DNA of 64,000 nt from Rhodanobacteraceae bacterium (GTDB taxonomy: Bacteria > Pseudomonadota > Gammaproteobacteria > Xanthomonadales > Rhodanobacteraceae), in NCBI GenBank assembly GCA_027019085.1, contig JALUXG010000008.1, positions 1 to 64,000 of the forward strand, read 5' to 3'. The notes beneath the pieces are model-generated. The model made no database searches. It saw nothing but the letters and a program-made list of their open reading frames with translations, and was not told where the DNA came from. This document shows positions 1 to 11,394 of the stretch, in pieces; the stretch's first letter is position 1, and each line of letters starts with the position of its first letter. A program made the position numbers and the translations under genes.

Positions 1-31
1 CCGATTGAAATTGGATCGCATTCATAGCCAT
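1..31 (-). CDS. N-terminus of probable IS1595-type transposase (partial)
   Basis: A minus-strand reading frame starts with ATG at position 31 and runs off the left edge, giving MAMNAIQFQSG. A GAGG Shine-Dalgarno-like sequence lies about nine bases upstream. From memory, IS1595-family transposases often begin with a similar M-x-x-N-x-(I/V)-Q-F-Q-x-G stretch. Only about ten residues are visible, so the family call is an inference from this short match. No inverted repeat could be confirmed in the flank at 32-193, where I see no other gene. Confidence 0.4.
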   Translation of the reverse strand, partial: MAMNAIQFQS

Positions 32-193
32 GGGAGTTGTCCTCGCTGGATCGTGGGGCCATGGTGCGCTAGAGACGTCGCAAATCATGCGATTCCGGGC
101 TGAGGAAGAGGGCTAATCAGGTGCATGCAAGACATCAGATAACCGCATTGCCATGCCTTGACGCATGACGATGTGTCATATGGGACCGTGGGG

Positions 194-1516
194 TTACGCC
201 GGAGGTCGGTATTGCGGCAACGTATCCTTCAAGACCTTGAGGCGCGCATGCAGTACTTCAAGTCCCGGGTGCGCGGATCCGCCCGGCGAGGTGCGTGCCG
301 ACAGGCTTTGTTCCGGGGTACGCCCCTGGCCTGCCGCGGCCGCCGCCTGTGCAGCAACGCGATAGGCTTCGCGGAACGGCACACCCTTTGCCGCCTGTTC
401 CACCGCGGCATCGGTCGCATACATGGCCGGCTCGATCGCCGCACGCATGGCCGGCGCATTCCATGCAAGCCTTGTCAGCAGGTCGGGCAACAGGGACAGG
501 GCCTGCAGGCCGTGCGTGAATCCGCGCACCAGTGCTGCCTTGCTGAACTGCAGATCCCGCTGATAGCCCGACGGCAGGGAAAGCAACTGCTCGATCTCGC
601 TACGGGATGCCGCCACGGTGGCATAGCTGGCGCGCAGCAGTTCGACCACATCGGGATTGCGCTTGTTGGGCATGATCGAGGAGCCGGTTGTGTAGGCCGA
701 CGGCAAGCTCACGAAGTTGAATTCGGCAGTGGTGAAAAGCGACAGGTCCCAGGCCAGCCGACGCAGATCCAGCATCGCCGAACCCAGGGCTTCCAGTGCA
801 GCGATTTCCAGCTTCCCGCGCGAAAGCTGCGCATAGATCGGACTCACCTGCATGCGTGAAAAGCCCAGCTTCTGCGTCGTGTGTTCGCGATCGAGTGGCA
901 GGTTGACGCCGTAGCCGGCTGCCGTTCCAAGCGGGTTGGCATCGAGCAGATCGAAGGTCTGGTGCGCGCGCTGGGCGTTGTCGATGAAAGCCTCCGAGAA
1001 TCCGGCGAACCACATGGCCGTGGAAGACACCACCGCTCGCTGCAGGTGGGTATACCCGGGCATCGGCAGGGACGGCTCGGCGGCGCGATCCAGGCAGATA
1101 TCGGCAATCGTGATGCCGGTCCAGGCCAGCTCGGCAAGCCTGTCCTTCAACCACAGGCGCGTGGCGACCAGCACCTGGTCGTTGCGGCTGCGTCCGGTAT
1201 GCACACGGCGACCGGCATCGCCCAGGCGATCGGTCAGGCGGGCCTCGATGGCCGAGTGGCCGTCTTCATAGGTGGCATCCAGCACGAAGCGGCCGGCCCG
1301 AAAATCCTCGGCCAGCACATCCAGCTCGGAAAGCATTGCCGCGGCGTCACCAGTATTGACGACACCGATGCGTTCGAGACCTTCCACATGGGCCTTGCTG
1401 GCGCGAATGTCACAGAGAAAGAACTCGCGGTCCAGCACGACATCCTCGCCGGCCATGAAACGCATGATGCGTGCGTCCACCTGCACACCGTCTTTTTGCC
1501 AGAGCAGGTCAGACAT
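194..1516 (-). CDS. argH: Argininosuccinate lyase
   Basis: ArgH splits argininosuccinate into arginine and fumarate, the last step of arginine synthesis in the cytoplasm. The 440-residue product has the fumarase/aspartase superfamily signature [11 protein letters not shown] in its central-to-C-terminal half, an N-terminal 'HSAIE' segment and 'GRSRNDQV', and is close to the usual family length. The ATG at 1516 has a well-placed GGAG about seven bases upstream. It is the last gene of the minus-strand arginine operon. Its start overlaps the end of a possible 51-codon ORF that follows argC. Confidence 0.96.
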   Translation of the reverse strand: MSDLLWQKDGVQVDARIMRFMAGEDVVLDREFFLCDIRASKAHVEGLERIGVVNTGDAAAMLSELDVLAEDFRAGRFVLDATYEDGHSAIEARLTDRLGDAGRRVHTGRSRNDQVLVATRLWLKDRLAELAWTGITIADICLDRAAEPSLPMPGYTHLQRAVVSSTAMWFAGFSEAFIDNAQRAHQTFDLLDANPLGTAAGYGVNLPLDREHTTQKLGFSRMQVSPIYAQLSRGKLEIAALEALGSAMLDLRRLAWDLSLFTTAEFNFVSLPSAYTTGSSIMPNKRNPDVVELLRASYATVAASRSEIEQLLSLPSGYQRDLQFSKAALVRGFTHGLQALSLLPDLLTRLAWNAPAMRAAIEPAMYATDAAVEQAAKGVPFREAYRVAAQAAAAAGQGRTPEQSLSARTSPGGSAHPGLEVLHARLKVLKDTLPQYRPPA

Positions 1517-1664
1517 GATGGAACTCCGAATGCTTGATCGACATTGCGGGAGCGATGAACATCACGACGACGTGCGATGTGCACTTGCCCCGGAAACCGT
1601 TTTTTGCCGCATTGCCGGTCGCGGCTTCCGCCGCTCCTGCAAGAGTCAGGTAACGATGCGTCAT
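1509..1664 (-). CDS. Possible 51-codon ORF bridging argC and argH
   Basis: This ORF starts with an ATG that overlaps the argC stop as ATGA and ends 8 bp inside the start region of argH. Other genes in the operon are joined by the same 4-bp overlap, which suggests translational coupling. The predicted product is small, starts [17 protein letters not shown] and has no recognised domain. About two thirds of its codons end in G or C, which appears lower than in the flanking arg genes, so it may be only a coupling leader or chance. argH has its own ribosome-binding site inside this ORF. Confidence 0.3.
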   Translation of the reverse strand: MTHRYLTLAGAAEAATGNAAKNGFRGKCTSHVVVMFIAPAMSIKHSEFHHV

Positions 1665-2605
1665 GTCGGGATACCTTCGAATTCGGGCAGGCTCAGGGCA
1701 GTGTTGATGTTCTGCATGGCCTGGGTGGCGGCGCCCTTGAGCAGGTTGTCCAGGCACGCCACCACCACGGCTCGCTTGCCGCCCGGCGCAAGGGCCAGAC
1801 CGCCGATCTCGACATGGTGCCTGCCGGCCACGTCGCGCACCTGGGGCGGCTCGTCCCTGAGATGGATCAGGGGCTCGCCTTCGTAGCGCGCCCGGTACAT
1901 GCGCATCAATTCGTCGCGGGAGCGCTGACGGTCAAGATACAGGTTGCAAGTCACCGTGAGGCCGCGGAAGTGCGGTGCCACGTGCGGCATGAACTCGACC
2001 GGGATGCCGAGCTGGAAACTGGTTTCGCGCTCGTGCACGTGGTCGACCAGGGTGTATGGCATCAAATTGTCACGCAGCTTGTCGGGATCGTTGCGCTCCG
2101 AGGGCGTGGTTCCGGCGCCGGAATATCCGGATACCCCGAAGCACACCGGCGGACCGGTCAGCAGGTCCTTGAGCGGCGCAATGGCCAGCTGGATCGAGGT
2201 AGCGTAGCAGCCGGGGTTGCTGATGCGCTTCTGCCCGCGGTAGCGATCGCGGTTCAGCTCCGGCAGACCGTAGTACCAGTTGCGGTCGAAGCGGTGGTCT
2301 GCCGACAGGTCGACCACCAGCGTGCCGGGCGCTTGCGCGTCGATCGCCCCGACAAAGGGTTCGCTGGCACCGTTGGGAAGCGCCAGTATGACCGCGTCGC
2401 AGCCGCGTCTGGCGACTGACCCGGCATCCAGGTTCTCGTAGACCAGGTCACCGGAATAACCCGGCAGGTGGTCGGCTACCCGCTTGCCGGCCAACTCACG
2501 CGAGGACACGAATGCTAGCTCCAGGTGCTGGTGCGCCAGGATCAGGCGAATCATTTCCGAGCCGGTATGCCCCCGCGCGCCGACGAGTCCGATACTCAGG
2601 CTCAT
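1661..2605 (-). CDS. argC: N-acetyl-gamma-glutamyl-phosphate reductase
   Basis: ArgC reduces N-acetylglutamyl phosphate to N-acetylglutamate semialdehyde with NADPH. The chosen start ([15 protein letters not shown]) gives 314 residues and places the Rossmann glycine motif GARGHTG at the N-terminus. The catalytic cysteine lies in SNPGCYAT near residue 150. A longer frame upstream is rejected because the ATG at 2605 overlaps the stop of the preceding GNAT gene by 4 bp, as at the neighbouring junctions. Confidence 0.95.
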   Translation of the reverse strand: MSLSIGLVGARGHTGSEMIRLILAHQHLELAFVSSRELAGKRVADHLPGYSGDLVYENLDAGSVARRGCDAVILALPNGASEPFVGAIDAQAPGTLVVDLSADHRFDRNWYYGLPELNRDRYRGQKRISNPGCYATSIQLAIAPLKDLLTGPPVCFGVSGYSGAGTTPSERNDPDKLRDNLMPYTLVDHVHERETSFQLGIPVEFMPHVAPHFRGLTVTCNLYLDRQRSRDELMRMYRARYEGEPLIHLRDEPPQVRDVAGRHHVEIGGLALAPGGKRAVVVACLDNLLKGAATQAMQNINTALSLPEFEGIPT

Positions 2606-3194
2606 GCGGATCGCTCCAGTTGATGATCGAGATGGCGGCGTACGGCCGGCCACTCCGAATCGAGGATGGAATAGACCATGGTATCGCGGTAGCTGCCGTC
2701 CGGCAGGATACGATGGTTGCGCAACACGCCGTCGAGACGGGCACCGAGGCGTTCGATGGCAGTGCGCGAACGACGGTTGAACCGGTGCGTGCGCAACTCC
2801 ACCGCAATACAGGCGAGTGTCTCGAATGCATGGCCAAGCAGCAGCCGCTTGCAGGACGTATTGACCGGGCTGCGCTGCGCACCCGCGGCATACCAGGTCC
2901 AGCCAATTTCCAGGCGCCGGTTCGCGGCGTCGGCATGACAGTAACGGGTGCTGCCGACGATGCGCTGGTCGTCCAGACGCCGCACCGCAAACGCCTGCCC
3001 CTCGCCGTTCACGGCCTCGCGCAAGGCAGTATCGATGTACGTCGGCACGTCGCCCGGCGCGGGGACACTGGTGTACCACAGGCGCCACAGTTCGCCATCG
3101 GCCACGGCCTGCGCCAGACCATCGGCATGCGACACCGCGAGCGGCTCCAGGCGCACGTGTGCGTCTTCCAGCGTGACACGCTCGATCCAGCGAC

Positions 3195-3198
<4 letters not shown>
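2602..3198 (-). CDS. GNAT-family N-acetyltransferase in the arg operon
   Basis: A 198-residue acetyltransferase of the RimJ/RimL type. An N-terminal '[14 protein letters not shown]' segment leads into the fold, and the later [17 protein letters not shown] segment is the typical cofactor-proximal region where Asn, Ser and a Leu-Gly (L-G-A) follow. The gene is locked between argB/A and argC by 4-bp overlaps on both sides, so it is very likely co-translated with arginine enzymes. Its substrate is unknown; a role in acetylated arginine intermediates is possible but not shown, since the argB/A fusion already carries a synthase domain. Confidence 0.85.
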
Positions 3199-4520
<1,322 letters not shown>

Positions 4521-4526
4521 GTCGGG

Positions 4527-5627
4527 TCAGGCCGCGTCGGCATGCAGGATGCGTTGGAGATGGGTGGTGTAGGTATCGAGCTGGTCCAGTGCCACCCATT
4601 CGTCGGCCGTGTGCGCCTGCGCGATATTCCCCGGACCGAACACGAAAGACGTGTAGCCGGCCGCCGAAAACAACGAGGCTTCGGTCCAGAAATCCACGGC
4701 ATGACCGATCGGCACGCCCAACCGGTCAGCCAGGTCACGTGCTGCCAGGCGCCGGTTCTCGGCACTGGCCGTGTCCCCGGCGGGCAGGGATGGCCCGCGA
4801 AAGGTTTCCTCGAAGATCTCGGGCGCCGGATCGGCCATGCCGCGGAAACGGGCCAGCAGCGCATCGGAATCCATCGAAGGCAAGGGACGGAAACCGAATT
4901 TCACCTCGGCCTCGGGAGCAATCACGTTGGCCTTGATGCCACCCTCGATGCGTCCGATGTTGAAACGCAGGCCGGTGAGACCGCCGAAACGCTGGTGCGC
5001 CTGCGCATCGACCAGATCGAGCGCCTTCTGTCCCCAGCGCACAACCTGATGCAGCGCGCTGTCGGCATCGGTCTGCTCGGCAGAAGCATGCCCGGCCCGG
5101 CCCTGGAACTGCATCCGCACCGAATGGATGCCACGATGCGCCAGCACGGCCTCGCTGCAGGTCGGTTCGGCCACGATCACGGCTTCGAACTCACGTCGAC
5201 CGCGCACGAAGGCCGGGACACAACGCGCATCGTTGGCTTCCTCGTCCGTGGTGAACAGGAAGGCGCAGTCCCCGTCCCCGGCACGGGCCACGGCCAGCAT
5301 GGCGGCCGCGGCACCCTTGATGTCACAGGCCCCCAGGCCCACGGCGCGATCCTCTCCCACACGCAGGGCGAATGGATCGGCGCTCCAGTGCGGCGAATCG
5401 GGCACGGTGTCCAGATGCACGTTGAACAGCAGCCGCGGCGCACCACGCACCGCCAGCAGGCTGACGGCGCCGGCACCGTGATCCTCCAGCGTCAGGTCGA
5501 AGTCATGCAGCTGTCCGGCCAGATAATCGAAGATGCCGCCCTTGCCGATCGCCCGCGGGGGATTGCGCGTGTCGAAGCCGACCAGCATCCGCAGGTGTTC
5601 CAGCGTGGCATCGAGCAATGCACTCAT
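4527..5627 (-). CDS. argE': N-acetyl-L-citrulline deacetylase (M20 family)
   Basis: An M20 metallohydrolase of 366 residues. Zinc-ligand motifs are visible: [11 protein letters not shown] (H-x-D), DIKGA (bridging Asp), TTDEEANDA (catalytic Glu pair) and a C-terminal [10 protein letters not shown] (His). In xanthomonads the equivalent enzyme removes acetate from N-acetylcitrulline rather than N-acetylornithine. The argF' gene in the same operon makes that substrate, so the same role is inferred here. The start at 5627 overlaps the argG stop by 4 bp; the longer frame beginning MGANQPGK would run into argG. Confidence 0.92.
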   Translation of the reverse strand: MSALLDATLEHLRMLVGFDTRNPPRAIGKGGIFDYLAGQLHDFDLTLEDHGAGAVSLLAVRGAPRLLFNVHLDTVPDSPHWSADPFALRVGEDRAVGLGACDIKGAAAAMLAVARAGDGDCAFLFTTDEEANDARCVPAFVRGRREFEAVIVAEPTCSEAVLAHRGIHSVRMQFQGRAGHASAEQTDADSALHQVVRWGQKALDLVDAQAHQRFGGLTGLRFNIGRIEGGIKANVIAPEAEVKFGFRPLPSMDSDALLARFRGMADPAPEIFEETFRGPSLPAGDTASAENRRLAARDLADRLGVPIGHAVDFWTEASLFSAAGYTSFVFGPGNIAQAHTADEWVALDQLDTYTTHLQRILHADAA

Positions 5628-6829
5628 CCCTTGTTTTCCCGGTTGGTTTGCGCCCACAGCGTGGAACTCATGCCGAATAGCTTGATGAAGCCTTCCGCCT
5701 CCTCCACGCCCCAGTCCGCGCTTTGCGCATACACCGCGCCCTTCGCACGCAGGATGTGTGGTGAATCCACGGCCACGGCATCCACCTTCGCGCCCTCGGT
5801 GCGCAGTGTCACGGTCCCGTTGACGCAGCGCTGACTGCTGGCCAGGAAGGCTTCCAGATCGGCTTTCAGCGGCTCGTGGAAAAAGCCTTCGTAGACCCTT
5901 TCCACCCAGGCCCGGGCAACTTCGGGCTTGAAGCGGTTCTGCGCCCGGGACAGCACGGCCTCCTCCAGGGCCCGATGGGCGGCCAGCAGCGCCACCAGTC
6001 CCGGCGCTTCATAGACGATGCGTCCCTTGAGACCGATGGTGGTATCTCCGGTATACATGCCGCGCCCCACGCCATAAGCGGCAAACGCCCTGTTCAACCT
6101 GGCCAGGAGCTGGTGTCCGGGCAGGGATTCGCCATCGAGCGCCACCGCTTCGCCCTGGCGGAAGGTGATCTTCGCTTCCAGCGGCTGGTCCGGCCACTCG
6201 GCACGCGGCCTGCACCAGCCGCGCGAGTCCTCGCCCGGGGCTTGCCATTCATCGATTTCGCCTCCGGACAGGGTGACGCCGAGCAGATTCTCGTTGATGG
6301 TGTAGCGCTGCTGCTTGCTGCGCACGCCGAACCCACGTTCTTCGAGGAAGGCCTGCTCGTAGGCGCGGGTCTGGGTGTGCTCCTTCTGGATTTCGCGGAT
6401 CGGCGCGACAATCGAGAAATCGCCAAGCGCGCGCACGGTCAGGTCGAAACGGACCTGGTCGTTACCCATGCCCGTGCAGCCATGGGCGATGACGCGGGTG
6501 CCGAGTTCGGCCGCGCGCTTGAGCGTGGCCTCGACGATCAGGTAGCGGTCGGACACCAGCAGCGGGTACTGGCCCTGATAGCCTTCGCCGGCCCACACGA
6601 AAGGCTTCACGAAGCTCTTCCACAGCGCCGGACCGCCGTCCACCGTGCGATGGCTGACTGCGCCGAGTTCGGCCGCGCGCTGCTCGATGTAGGCGCGCTC
6701 CTCGGCATCCACGCCGCCGGTATCGGCAAACACCGTGTGCACGGCGTATCCGCGCTCGGCAAGCCAGGGAATGCAGAAGCTGGTATCGAGACCGCCGGAA
6801 AAGGCAAGGACGATGTCTTGACTGGACAT
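5624..6829 (-). CDS. argG: Argininosuccinate synthase
   Basis: ArgG joins citrulline and aspartate using ATP. The 401-residue product begins [18 protein letters not shown], containing the PP-loop SGGLDTS. It also has [13 protein letters not shown], which contacts substrate in this family. Length is standard. It lies between the OsmC-like gene (21-bp gap) and argE' (4-bp overlap). In the xanthomonad pathway its citrulline comes from the deacetylase encoded immediately downstream. Confidence 0.96.
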   Translation of the reverse strand: MSSQDIVLAFSGGLDTSFCIPWLAERGYAVHTVFADTGGVDAEERAYIEQRAAELGAVSHRTVDGGPALWKSFVKPFVWAGEGYQGQYPLLVSDRYLIVEATLKRAAELGTRVIAHGCTGMGNDQVRFDLTVRALGDFSIVAPIREIQKEHTQTRAYEQAFLEERGFGVRSKQQRYTINENLLGVTLSGGEIDEWQAPGEDSRGWCRPRAEWPDQPLEAKITFRQGEAVALDGESLPGHQLLARLNRAFAAYGVGRGMYTGDTTIGLKGRIVYEAPGLVALLAAHRALEEAVLSRAQNRFKPEVARAWVERVYEGFFHEPLKADLEAFLASSQRCVNGTVTLRTEGAKVDAVAVDSPHILRAKGAVYAQSADWGVEEAEGFIKLFGMSSTLWAQTNRENKG

Positions 6830-6850
6830 GGGAAGAATCCTGAAGGTCGG

Positions 6851-7330
6851 TTATGACGAAGCGATGATGATGCGCGGCTTGCAACGCACCGGGAAATTGA
6901 CGGAGTTGGCTATGAAGCAGGCACGATGGGCATCCTCGTGCAGGGACAGGGCACGTGTGGCATCACCGCTGGCAGCCAGGGTCACCGCGGGATGCAGCAC
7001 CACTTCGACGAAGCGCCCGCTGCTTCCGGTTGTTTCCATGTGCCCTTCGGCACGGTCCTCGTAGGCCGTGACCACGATGCCGGCATCCGCAGCGAAATGC
7101 AGGTAGGTAAGCAGGTGGCACCCGGCCAGCGCGGCCACCAGCAGGTCCTCGGGATTATGACGCCCCATATCGCCATGGAACACGCGATCGGCGGAAGCCG
7201 CCAGGTCCGGCTTGCCATCGATGCGCACGACATGATCGCGCCCGTAACTGCGGTATCCGGAGGTACCCTGCCCGCGATTTCCGGTCCAGGTCACGACGGC
7301 ACGGTATGCATGGAGATGACCCGGACTCAC
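6851..7330 (-). CDS. OsmC/Ohr-family protein
   Basis: A 159-residue protein of the OsmC/Ohr fold, which includes thiol peroxidases that detoxify organic hydroperoxides. The region MGRHNPEDLLVAALAGCHLLTYLHFAAD carries the conserved N-P-E-(D/E)-L and A-x-x-x-C-H motif. A second candidate cysteine lies in 'HRACFIANSVNFPV' near the C-terminus. A GTG start at 7330 is preferred because it overlaps the stop of the PaiB-like gene as GTGA. Its place inside the arginine operon, between the PaiB-like gene and argG, has no obvious metabolic explanation. Confidence 0.88.
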   Translation of the reverse strand: MSPGHLHAYRAVVTWTGNRGQGTSGYRSYGRDHVVRIDGKPDLAASADRVFHGDMGRHNPEDLLVAALAGCHLLTYLHFAADAGIVVTAYEDRAEGHMETTGSSGRFVEVVLHPAVTLAASGDATRALSLHEDAHRACFIANSVNFPVRCKPRIIIASS

Positions 7331-7953
7331 GGACTGCCCTCCCCAAGCTCCTGCATCAGGTCTGCCAGCGCCAGATCGTCGCCACGGGCACGATTGCGAA
7401 GGCCAGCGATGACCCCCTTGCGGTTGGCCTCGGGATGGTTCTGGCTGAGCTTGAATTTGCCACGCATGGCGGTGATCTCGATCTCCAGACCGACAATCCC
7501 GCGCATTTCCTGCGCGATGTAATCGGCAGGGGCATCGTCCATGCGCCAGGGGGGTGAACCTCCCGTTTCCTGCCGCTGCACGAGAGCCTGCAGGTGTGCC
7601 CCGAGCCAGGCCGGGTCCTCGACGACCTGCAAGCGGCCCTGCACCTGCACCACGGCGTAATTCCAGGTCGGCACCACACGCCCCGTTTCGAGCCGTGACG
7701 GGTACCAGTTGGCGCTGACATGGGCCTGGGGTCCGTGAAAGATGGCCAGTACGCCCATCCCGTCGGCGCGTGACAACGCGTTGGCGCGCGCCACATGGCC
7801 CTGCAGGGTGCCCCGGGCGCTCATCATCAGCGGCAGTGCATTGGCCACAGGTGCGTCCTCGCCGTTCACGACCACGGTCGCGAAGGGATGTGCATGGATC
7901 AGCGCCAGCAGACGCTCGCTGCGTGTTTCCTCGAAGGTGCGTGGCAGATGCAT
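7327..7953 (-). CDS. PaiB-like FMN-binding protein
   Basis: The 208-residue product matches the PaiB family (FMN-binding split-barrel, Pfam PF04299). Recognisable segments are FATVVVNGEDAPVANALPL, 'GHVARANAL', VSANWYPS and the C-terminal 'FKLSQNHPEANRKGVI', all typical of this family. PaiB in Bacillus is linked to sporulation and protease gene repression, but most members are uncharacterised flavin-type proteins. It begins 13 bp after argF' and overlaps the OsmC-like gene by 4 bp. The ATG at 7953 fits the family N-terminus; a frame extension upstream would enter argF'. Confidence 0.88.
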   Translation of the reverse strand: MHLPRTFEETRSERLLALIHAHPFATVVVNGEDAPVANALPLMMSARGTLQGHVARANALSRADGMGVLAIFHGPQAHVSANWYPSRLETGRVVPTWNYAVVQVQGRLQVVEDPAWLGAHLQALVQRQETGGSPPWRMDDAPADYIAQEMRGIVGLEIEITAMRGKFKLSQNHPEANRKGVIAGLRNRARGDDLALADLMQELGEGSP

Positions 7954-7966
7954 GCGGCAATCGTCC

Positions 7967-8977
7967 TCAACTGCCCGCCAGGGCGGCCATGATCGCCTTC
8001 TGCACATGCAGGCGGTTCTCGGCCTCGTCGATGGCGATGCACGCAGTAGAATCCATCACCGCGTCGGTGGCCTTGACGTTGCGCCGCAGGGGCAGGCAAT
8101 GGCTGAACACCGCCCCGTCGGTGCGCGCCATCTTCGCTTCGTCGACGATGAAATGCCGGTGCGCATCACGAATCGGCTTTTCCTCCTCCCAGCGTCCGAA
8201 ATACGGGATCGCACCCCAGCTCTTGGCATAGACCACATGCGCGCCTTCGTAGGCCTCGTCGATGGCATGGGTCATGCGGAAACTGCCGCCGGTGTCCTCC
8301 GCGTTGCGCCGTGCGAGTTCCATGTAGCGATCATCCAGGGCGTATTCCGGCGTGGGGCACAGGAGGGTCACATCCATGCCGTAGCGGGTGGCAATGGTCA
8401 GCGCCGAGTTGGCTACCGCTGTGTTGAGCGGCTTCGGGTGATAGGTCCAGGTCAGGACGTATTTGCGCCCGCGCAGGTCGGTGGTGCCGAAATGCTGCTG
8501 CAGGGCCATGATATGGGCCAGCTCCTGGCACGGATGGGTGATGGTTTCCATGTTGATCACCGGCACCGTGGCGTATCGGGCAAAGGACTGCAGCACGCGG
8601 TCCTGGCGGTCTTCCGACCAGTCGCGGAATTTCGGAAAAGCACGCACGCCAATCATGTCGACGTAGCGGCTGAGCACACGGGCCACTTCGGCGATGTGCT
8701 CTTCGGCATCGCCGTCCATGACCGCACCCGTCTCGAACTCGATGGGCCAGGCATCCTTGCCGGGTGCGAGCACGATGGCCTTGCCGGATAGCTGATGCGC
8801 GCCCAGCTCGAAACTGGTGCGAGTACGCATGGACGGATTAAAGAACAGCAACGCAATCGACTTGCCGGATAGCTGGCTGCCAAGTGGCGAGAGCCGGAAT
8901 TGAGCTGCCTGATGGAGCAAGGCATCGAGGTCGACGCGGCTCCAGTCCTGGGTATTGAGGAAGTGAGGAGGGTTCAT
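7967..8977 (-). CDS. argF': N-acetylornithine carbamoyltransferase
   Basis: The 336-residue transcarbamylase has the carbamoyl-phosphate motif FNPSMRTRTSFELG, HPCQELAHI and the C-terminal HCLPLRRNVKATD. Members of this clade carbamoylate N-acetylornithine rather than ornithine, as known in Xanthomonas. The insert and loop sequences (for example TWTYHPKPLNTAVANS) and the company of argE' and the argB/A fusion support that assignment over ordinary argF. It is the first gene of the operon. No strong ribosome-binding site precedes the ATG at 8977. A terminator-like hairpin lies 49 bp upstream. Confidence 0.93.
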   Translation of the reverse strand: MNPPHFLNTQDWSRVDLDALLHQAAQFRLSPLGSQLSGKSIALLFFNPSMRTRTSFELGAHQLSGKAIVLAPGKDAWPIEFETGAVMDGDAEEHIAEVARVLSRYVDMIGVRAFPKFRDWSEDRQDRVLQSFARYATVPVINMETITHPCQELAHIMALQQHFGTTDLRGRKYVLTWTYHPKPLNTAVANSALTIATRYGMDVTLLCPTPEYALDDRYMELARRNAEDTGGSFRMTHAIDEAYEGAHVVYAKSWGAIPYFGRWEEEKPIRDAHRHFIVDEAKMARTDGAVFSHCLPLRRNVKATDAVMDSTACIAIDEAENRLHVQKAIMAALAGS

Positions 8978-9025
8978 GGTGCTTGCAGATGCCGATCAGG
9001 GTGGGAAAGCAGGATACCGAAACGG

Positions 9026-9052
9026 AAAAACCCGGCACGTCGCCGGGTTTTT
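9026..9052 (-). terminator. Strong bidirectional terminator-like hairpin upstream of argF'
   Basis: A perfect inverted repeat: AAAAACCCGGC at 9026-9036, a five-base loop, and GCCGGGTTTTT at 9042-9052. It can act on either strand. No plus-strand gene precedes it in the window. On the minus strand it lies 278 bp after the stop of the glycine-zipper gene and 49 bp before the argF' start. It may end the former transcript or act in the arg operon leader. Confidence 0.7.
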
Positions 9053-9329
9053 GTCGTGGTGCAAGTGTTGCTACACGCGACAGCCTACCCGGCCGGAAAT
9101 CCGTACCCCGGTCGGCGCGCGCGCGATGTCATGCCAGCAGCCATGCGGGCGCTGGTGAGCATGCGGGGGGCGGAAGCGACAGGTGTCAAGGCGGGTAGCT
9201 CGGTCACGTGCAAAGCCTAGAGGTACACGATCGGACACCTGCTTGCAAGACCTGCAGGTGACATCGCCGATCGACACGACCTTCCACGGGACAGCCACAG
9301 GCCGCGCATGACCTTGCCTGCAGCCCGTG
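9053..9329. other. Intergenic stretch with no supported gene
   Basis: Together with the argF' leader this makes about 350 bp without a convincing gene. A 75-codon minus-strand frame exists at 9071-9298 but has no ribosome-binding site, no recognisable family and a composition typical of chance frames. No tRNA or other RNA gene could be folded by eye. It may hold the 3' untranslated region of the glycine-zipper gene and the arg promoter. Confidence 0.5.
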
Positions 9330-9848
9330 TCAGTCTACGGGTGAGACGCTGATGCGGATACGCAGGCGATCACCAGGATCGTAGTCCAGGCGTGACATGT
9401 AGATGTCGCCGCGATAACGGTATTCCACGTTGTATCCGGAGACACGACGCTCTTCATGCACGCGGGTCGCGTTGTCGCAGACGGTCTGCACGCCCTGCTG
9501 GGTGGTGTCACCCCGGGCACTGACCCGATTGCCGATGGCTCCACCGGCCACTGCGCCAGCCACCGTGGCCGCACGACGACCGTCGCCCTTGCCGACCGTG
9601 CTGCCGAGAACGCCGCCGATGATGGCGCCAAGCACCGTGCCTGCGGTGCGACTGTGCCGTTCCTCGCGCACGACGGGCTGCTGGTAACACTGCTCCTGGG
9701 GACGCTCCACCTGGACCACGCGATAGATCGGGTCGACGCGCAACACATCGGCCCAGCCGTAATGGGTGTTGGCAGAAGGCGCATCCTGGGCCAGCGCCGG
9801 CATGGCAACCAGTGCTGCAGAAATCAGGAGGGTCGCGAACTTGATCAT
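9330..9848 (-). CDS. Glycine-zipper 2TM surface protein (SlyB-like)
   Basis: A 172-residue exported protein. MIKFATLLISAALVAMPALAQ is a clear signal peptide ending AQA/Q-like, and the start at 9848 is chosen so that it is N-terminal. Near the middle is a glycine-zipper segment (GTVLGAIIGGVLGSTVGKGDG, then VAGAVAGGAIGNRV) typical of outer-membrane 2TM domains. Cysteines occur in 'EQCYQQP' and 'VCDNATRV'. No lipobox is seen. The C-terminal part resembles other xanthomonad proteins of unknown function with 'RGDIYMSRLDYDPG'. Likely envelope-associated; precise role unknown. Confidence 0.82.
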   Translation of the reverse strand: MIKFATLLISAALVAMPALAQDAPSANTHYGWADVLRVDPIYRVVQVERPQEQCYQQPVVREERHSRTAGTVLGAIIGGVLGSTVGKGDGRRAATVAGAVAGGAIGNRVSARGDTTQQGVQTVCDNATRVHEERRVSGYNVEYRYRGDIYMSRLDYDPGDRLRIRISVSPVD

Positions 9849-10008
9849 GGAAACCTCGGGGGGACGACGGCAGACGGCAGTACGGAATCCTGGTGCAGAT
9901 TGCAACAGACGCCGGCTGAACAGAGCCTTATGCCCTGACATGCGGATGCCTGACCCTCACCGCAGTTGTTAAGATGCAGCGTCACGTGCCGACCGCATTT
10001 CATCCATC

Positions 10009-11394
10009 ATGAGCCTACGCCTGTACAACTCGCTGTCCCGCCGTGTCGAGCCGTTCGAACCGCTCGACCCGCGGCGCGTGACGATGTACCTGTGCGGCCC
10101 TACCGTCTACAACTTCGTGCATATCGGCAATGCGCGCGGTCCGGTGGTGTTCGACGTGTTGGTGAAGTTGCTTCGGAGACACTATCCGCGTGTGGATTTT
10201 GCACGCAACATCACCGATGTGGACGACAAGATCAACGCCGCTGCACGCGAAGCCGGCGTGCCTATCGGCGAGATCACCAATCGCTATGCGCGTGCCTACC
10301 GCGAGGACATGGCCCGGCTGGGCGTTGCACCACCGGACATCGAGCCGTATGCCACCGGCCACATGCCGCAGATCATCACCATGATCGAGGAACTGACCGC
10401 CTCCGGCCACGCCTACGCCGCCGAAGGGCATGTGCTGTTCGATGTCGGATCGTACCCCGGCTACGGGGCGCTCTCCGGCCGTTCCACCGACGAGATGATC
10501 GCCGGCGCGCGCGTCGATGTGGCCCCGTACAAGCGCAACCCGGCCGACTTCGTGTTGTGGAAGCCGTCAAGCGAAGACCTGCCCGGCTGGGACAGCCCCT
10601 GGGGCCGCGGCCGGCCGGGCTGGCACATCGAGTGCTCGGCGATGAGCGCCGCGCACCTGGGCGAGACCATCGACATCCATGCCGGCGGTGTCGATCTCAC
10701 CTTTCCGCACCATGAGAACGAAATCGCGCAGAGCACCTGCGCGCATGGCGGCAGGACCTTCGCCCGCTACTGGCTGCACAACGGGATGCTGACCTTCGGT
10801 GGACGCAAGATGTCCAAATCACTGGGCAACGTACTGGAACTGCATGCCCTGCTGGATCAGTACCCACCGGAGGCATTGCGCCTGCTGCTGCTGAAAGGCC
10901 ACTACCGCCAGCCACTGGACTGGACCAACGAGGCACTCCATCAGTCCATGCGCACCCTGGACGGCTGGTATGGCGTGCTGCGCGATCTGGAAGACGTACC
11001 GGTCGACGTCCTAGCTGCATGCATGGTGCCCGAAGCGGTCGAACAGGCCCTTGGCGACGACCTCAACACGCCGGTGGCACTCGCCGAACTGGCTTTCCTG
11101 GCCGACCAGGCACGCAAGGCCGCAGGCGAGGAAGAACGCCGTGTCAGCAAGACCGCCCTGCTTGGCGCGGGCGCGGCTCTGGGCCTGTTGCAACAAGCGC
11201 CCGAGGTGTGGTTCCGCCATGGCGCGGACCGCATCGACGCCGCCGCGGTGGAGGCCCTGATCGCCGAACGCGACCAGGCGCGCGCCGACAGGGACTGGGC
11301 ACGTGCCGACGCCATCCGCGACCGCCTGGCGGGGATGGGCGTGAGCATCGAGGACGGCGCCGATGGCTCACGCTGGAGCATCGCGCGCCCGTAG
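10009..11394 (+). CDS. cysS: Cysteinyl-tRNA synthetase
   Basis: A class I synthetase of 461 residues that charges tRNA-Cys. Visible motifs are the zinc-ligand segment YLCGPTVYN, the HIGH-type motif HIGNARG, the zinc ligands around WHIECSAMS and 'HHENEIAQS', and the KMSKS loop [10 protein letters not shown]. The ATG at 10009 gives the standard N-terminus [12 protein letters not shown]. It is oriented away from the glycine-zipper gene across 160 bp. Its stop codon TAG lies within the first unit of a REP-like repeat cluster. Confidence 0.97.
   Translation: MSLRLYNSLSRRVEPFEPLDPRRVTMYLCGPTVYNFVHIGNARGPVVFDVLVKLLRRHYPRVDFARNITDVDDKINAAAREAGVPIGEITNRYARAYREDMARLGVAPPDIEPYATGHMPQIITMIEELTASGHAYAAEGHVLFDVGSYPGYGALSGRSTDEMIAGARVDVAPYKRNPADFVLWKPSSEDLPGWDSPWGRGRPGWHIECSAMSAAHLGETIDIHAGGVDLTFPHHENEIAQSTCAHGGRTFARYWLHNGMLTFGGRKMSKSLGNVLELHALLDQYPPEALRLLLLKGHYRQPLDWTNEALHQSMRTLDGWYGVLRDLEDVPVDVLAACMVPEAVEQALGDDLNTPVALAELAFLADQARKAAGEEERRVSKTALLGAGAALGLLQQAPEVWFRHGADRIDAAAVEALIAERDQARADRDWARADAIRDRLAGMGVSIEDGADGSRWSIARP

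Noticed and set aside
9186..9220. tRNA-like stretch GGCGGGTAGCTCGGT
   Set aside because: It resembles a D-arm only; no anticodon arm, T-arm or acceptor pairing follows.
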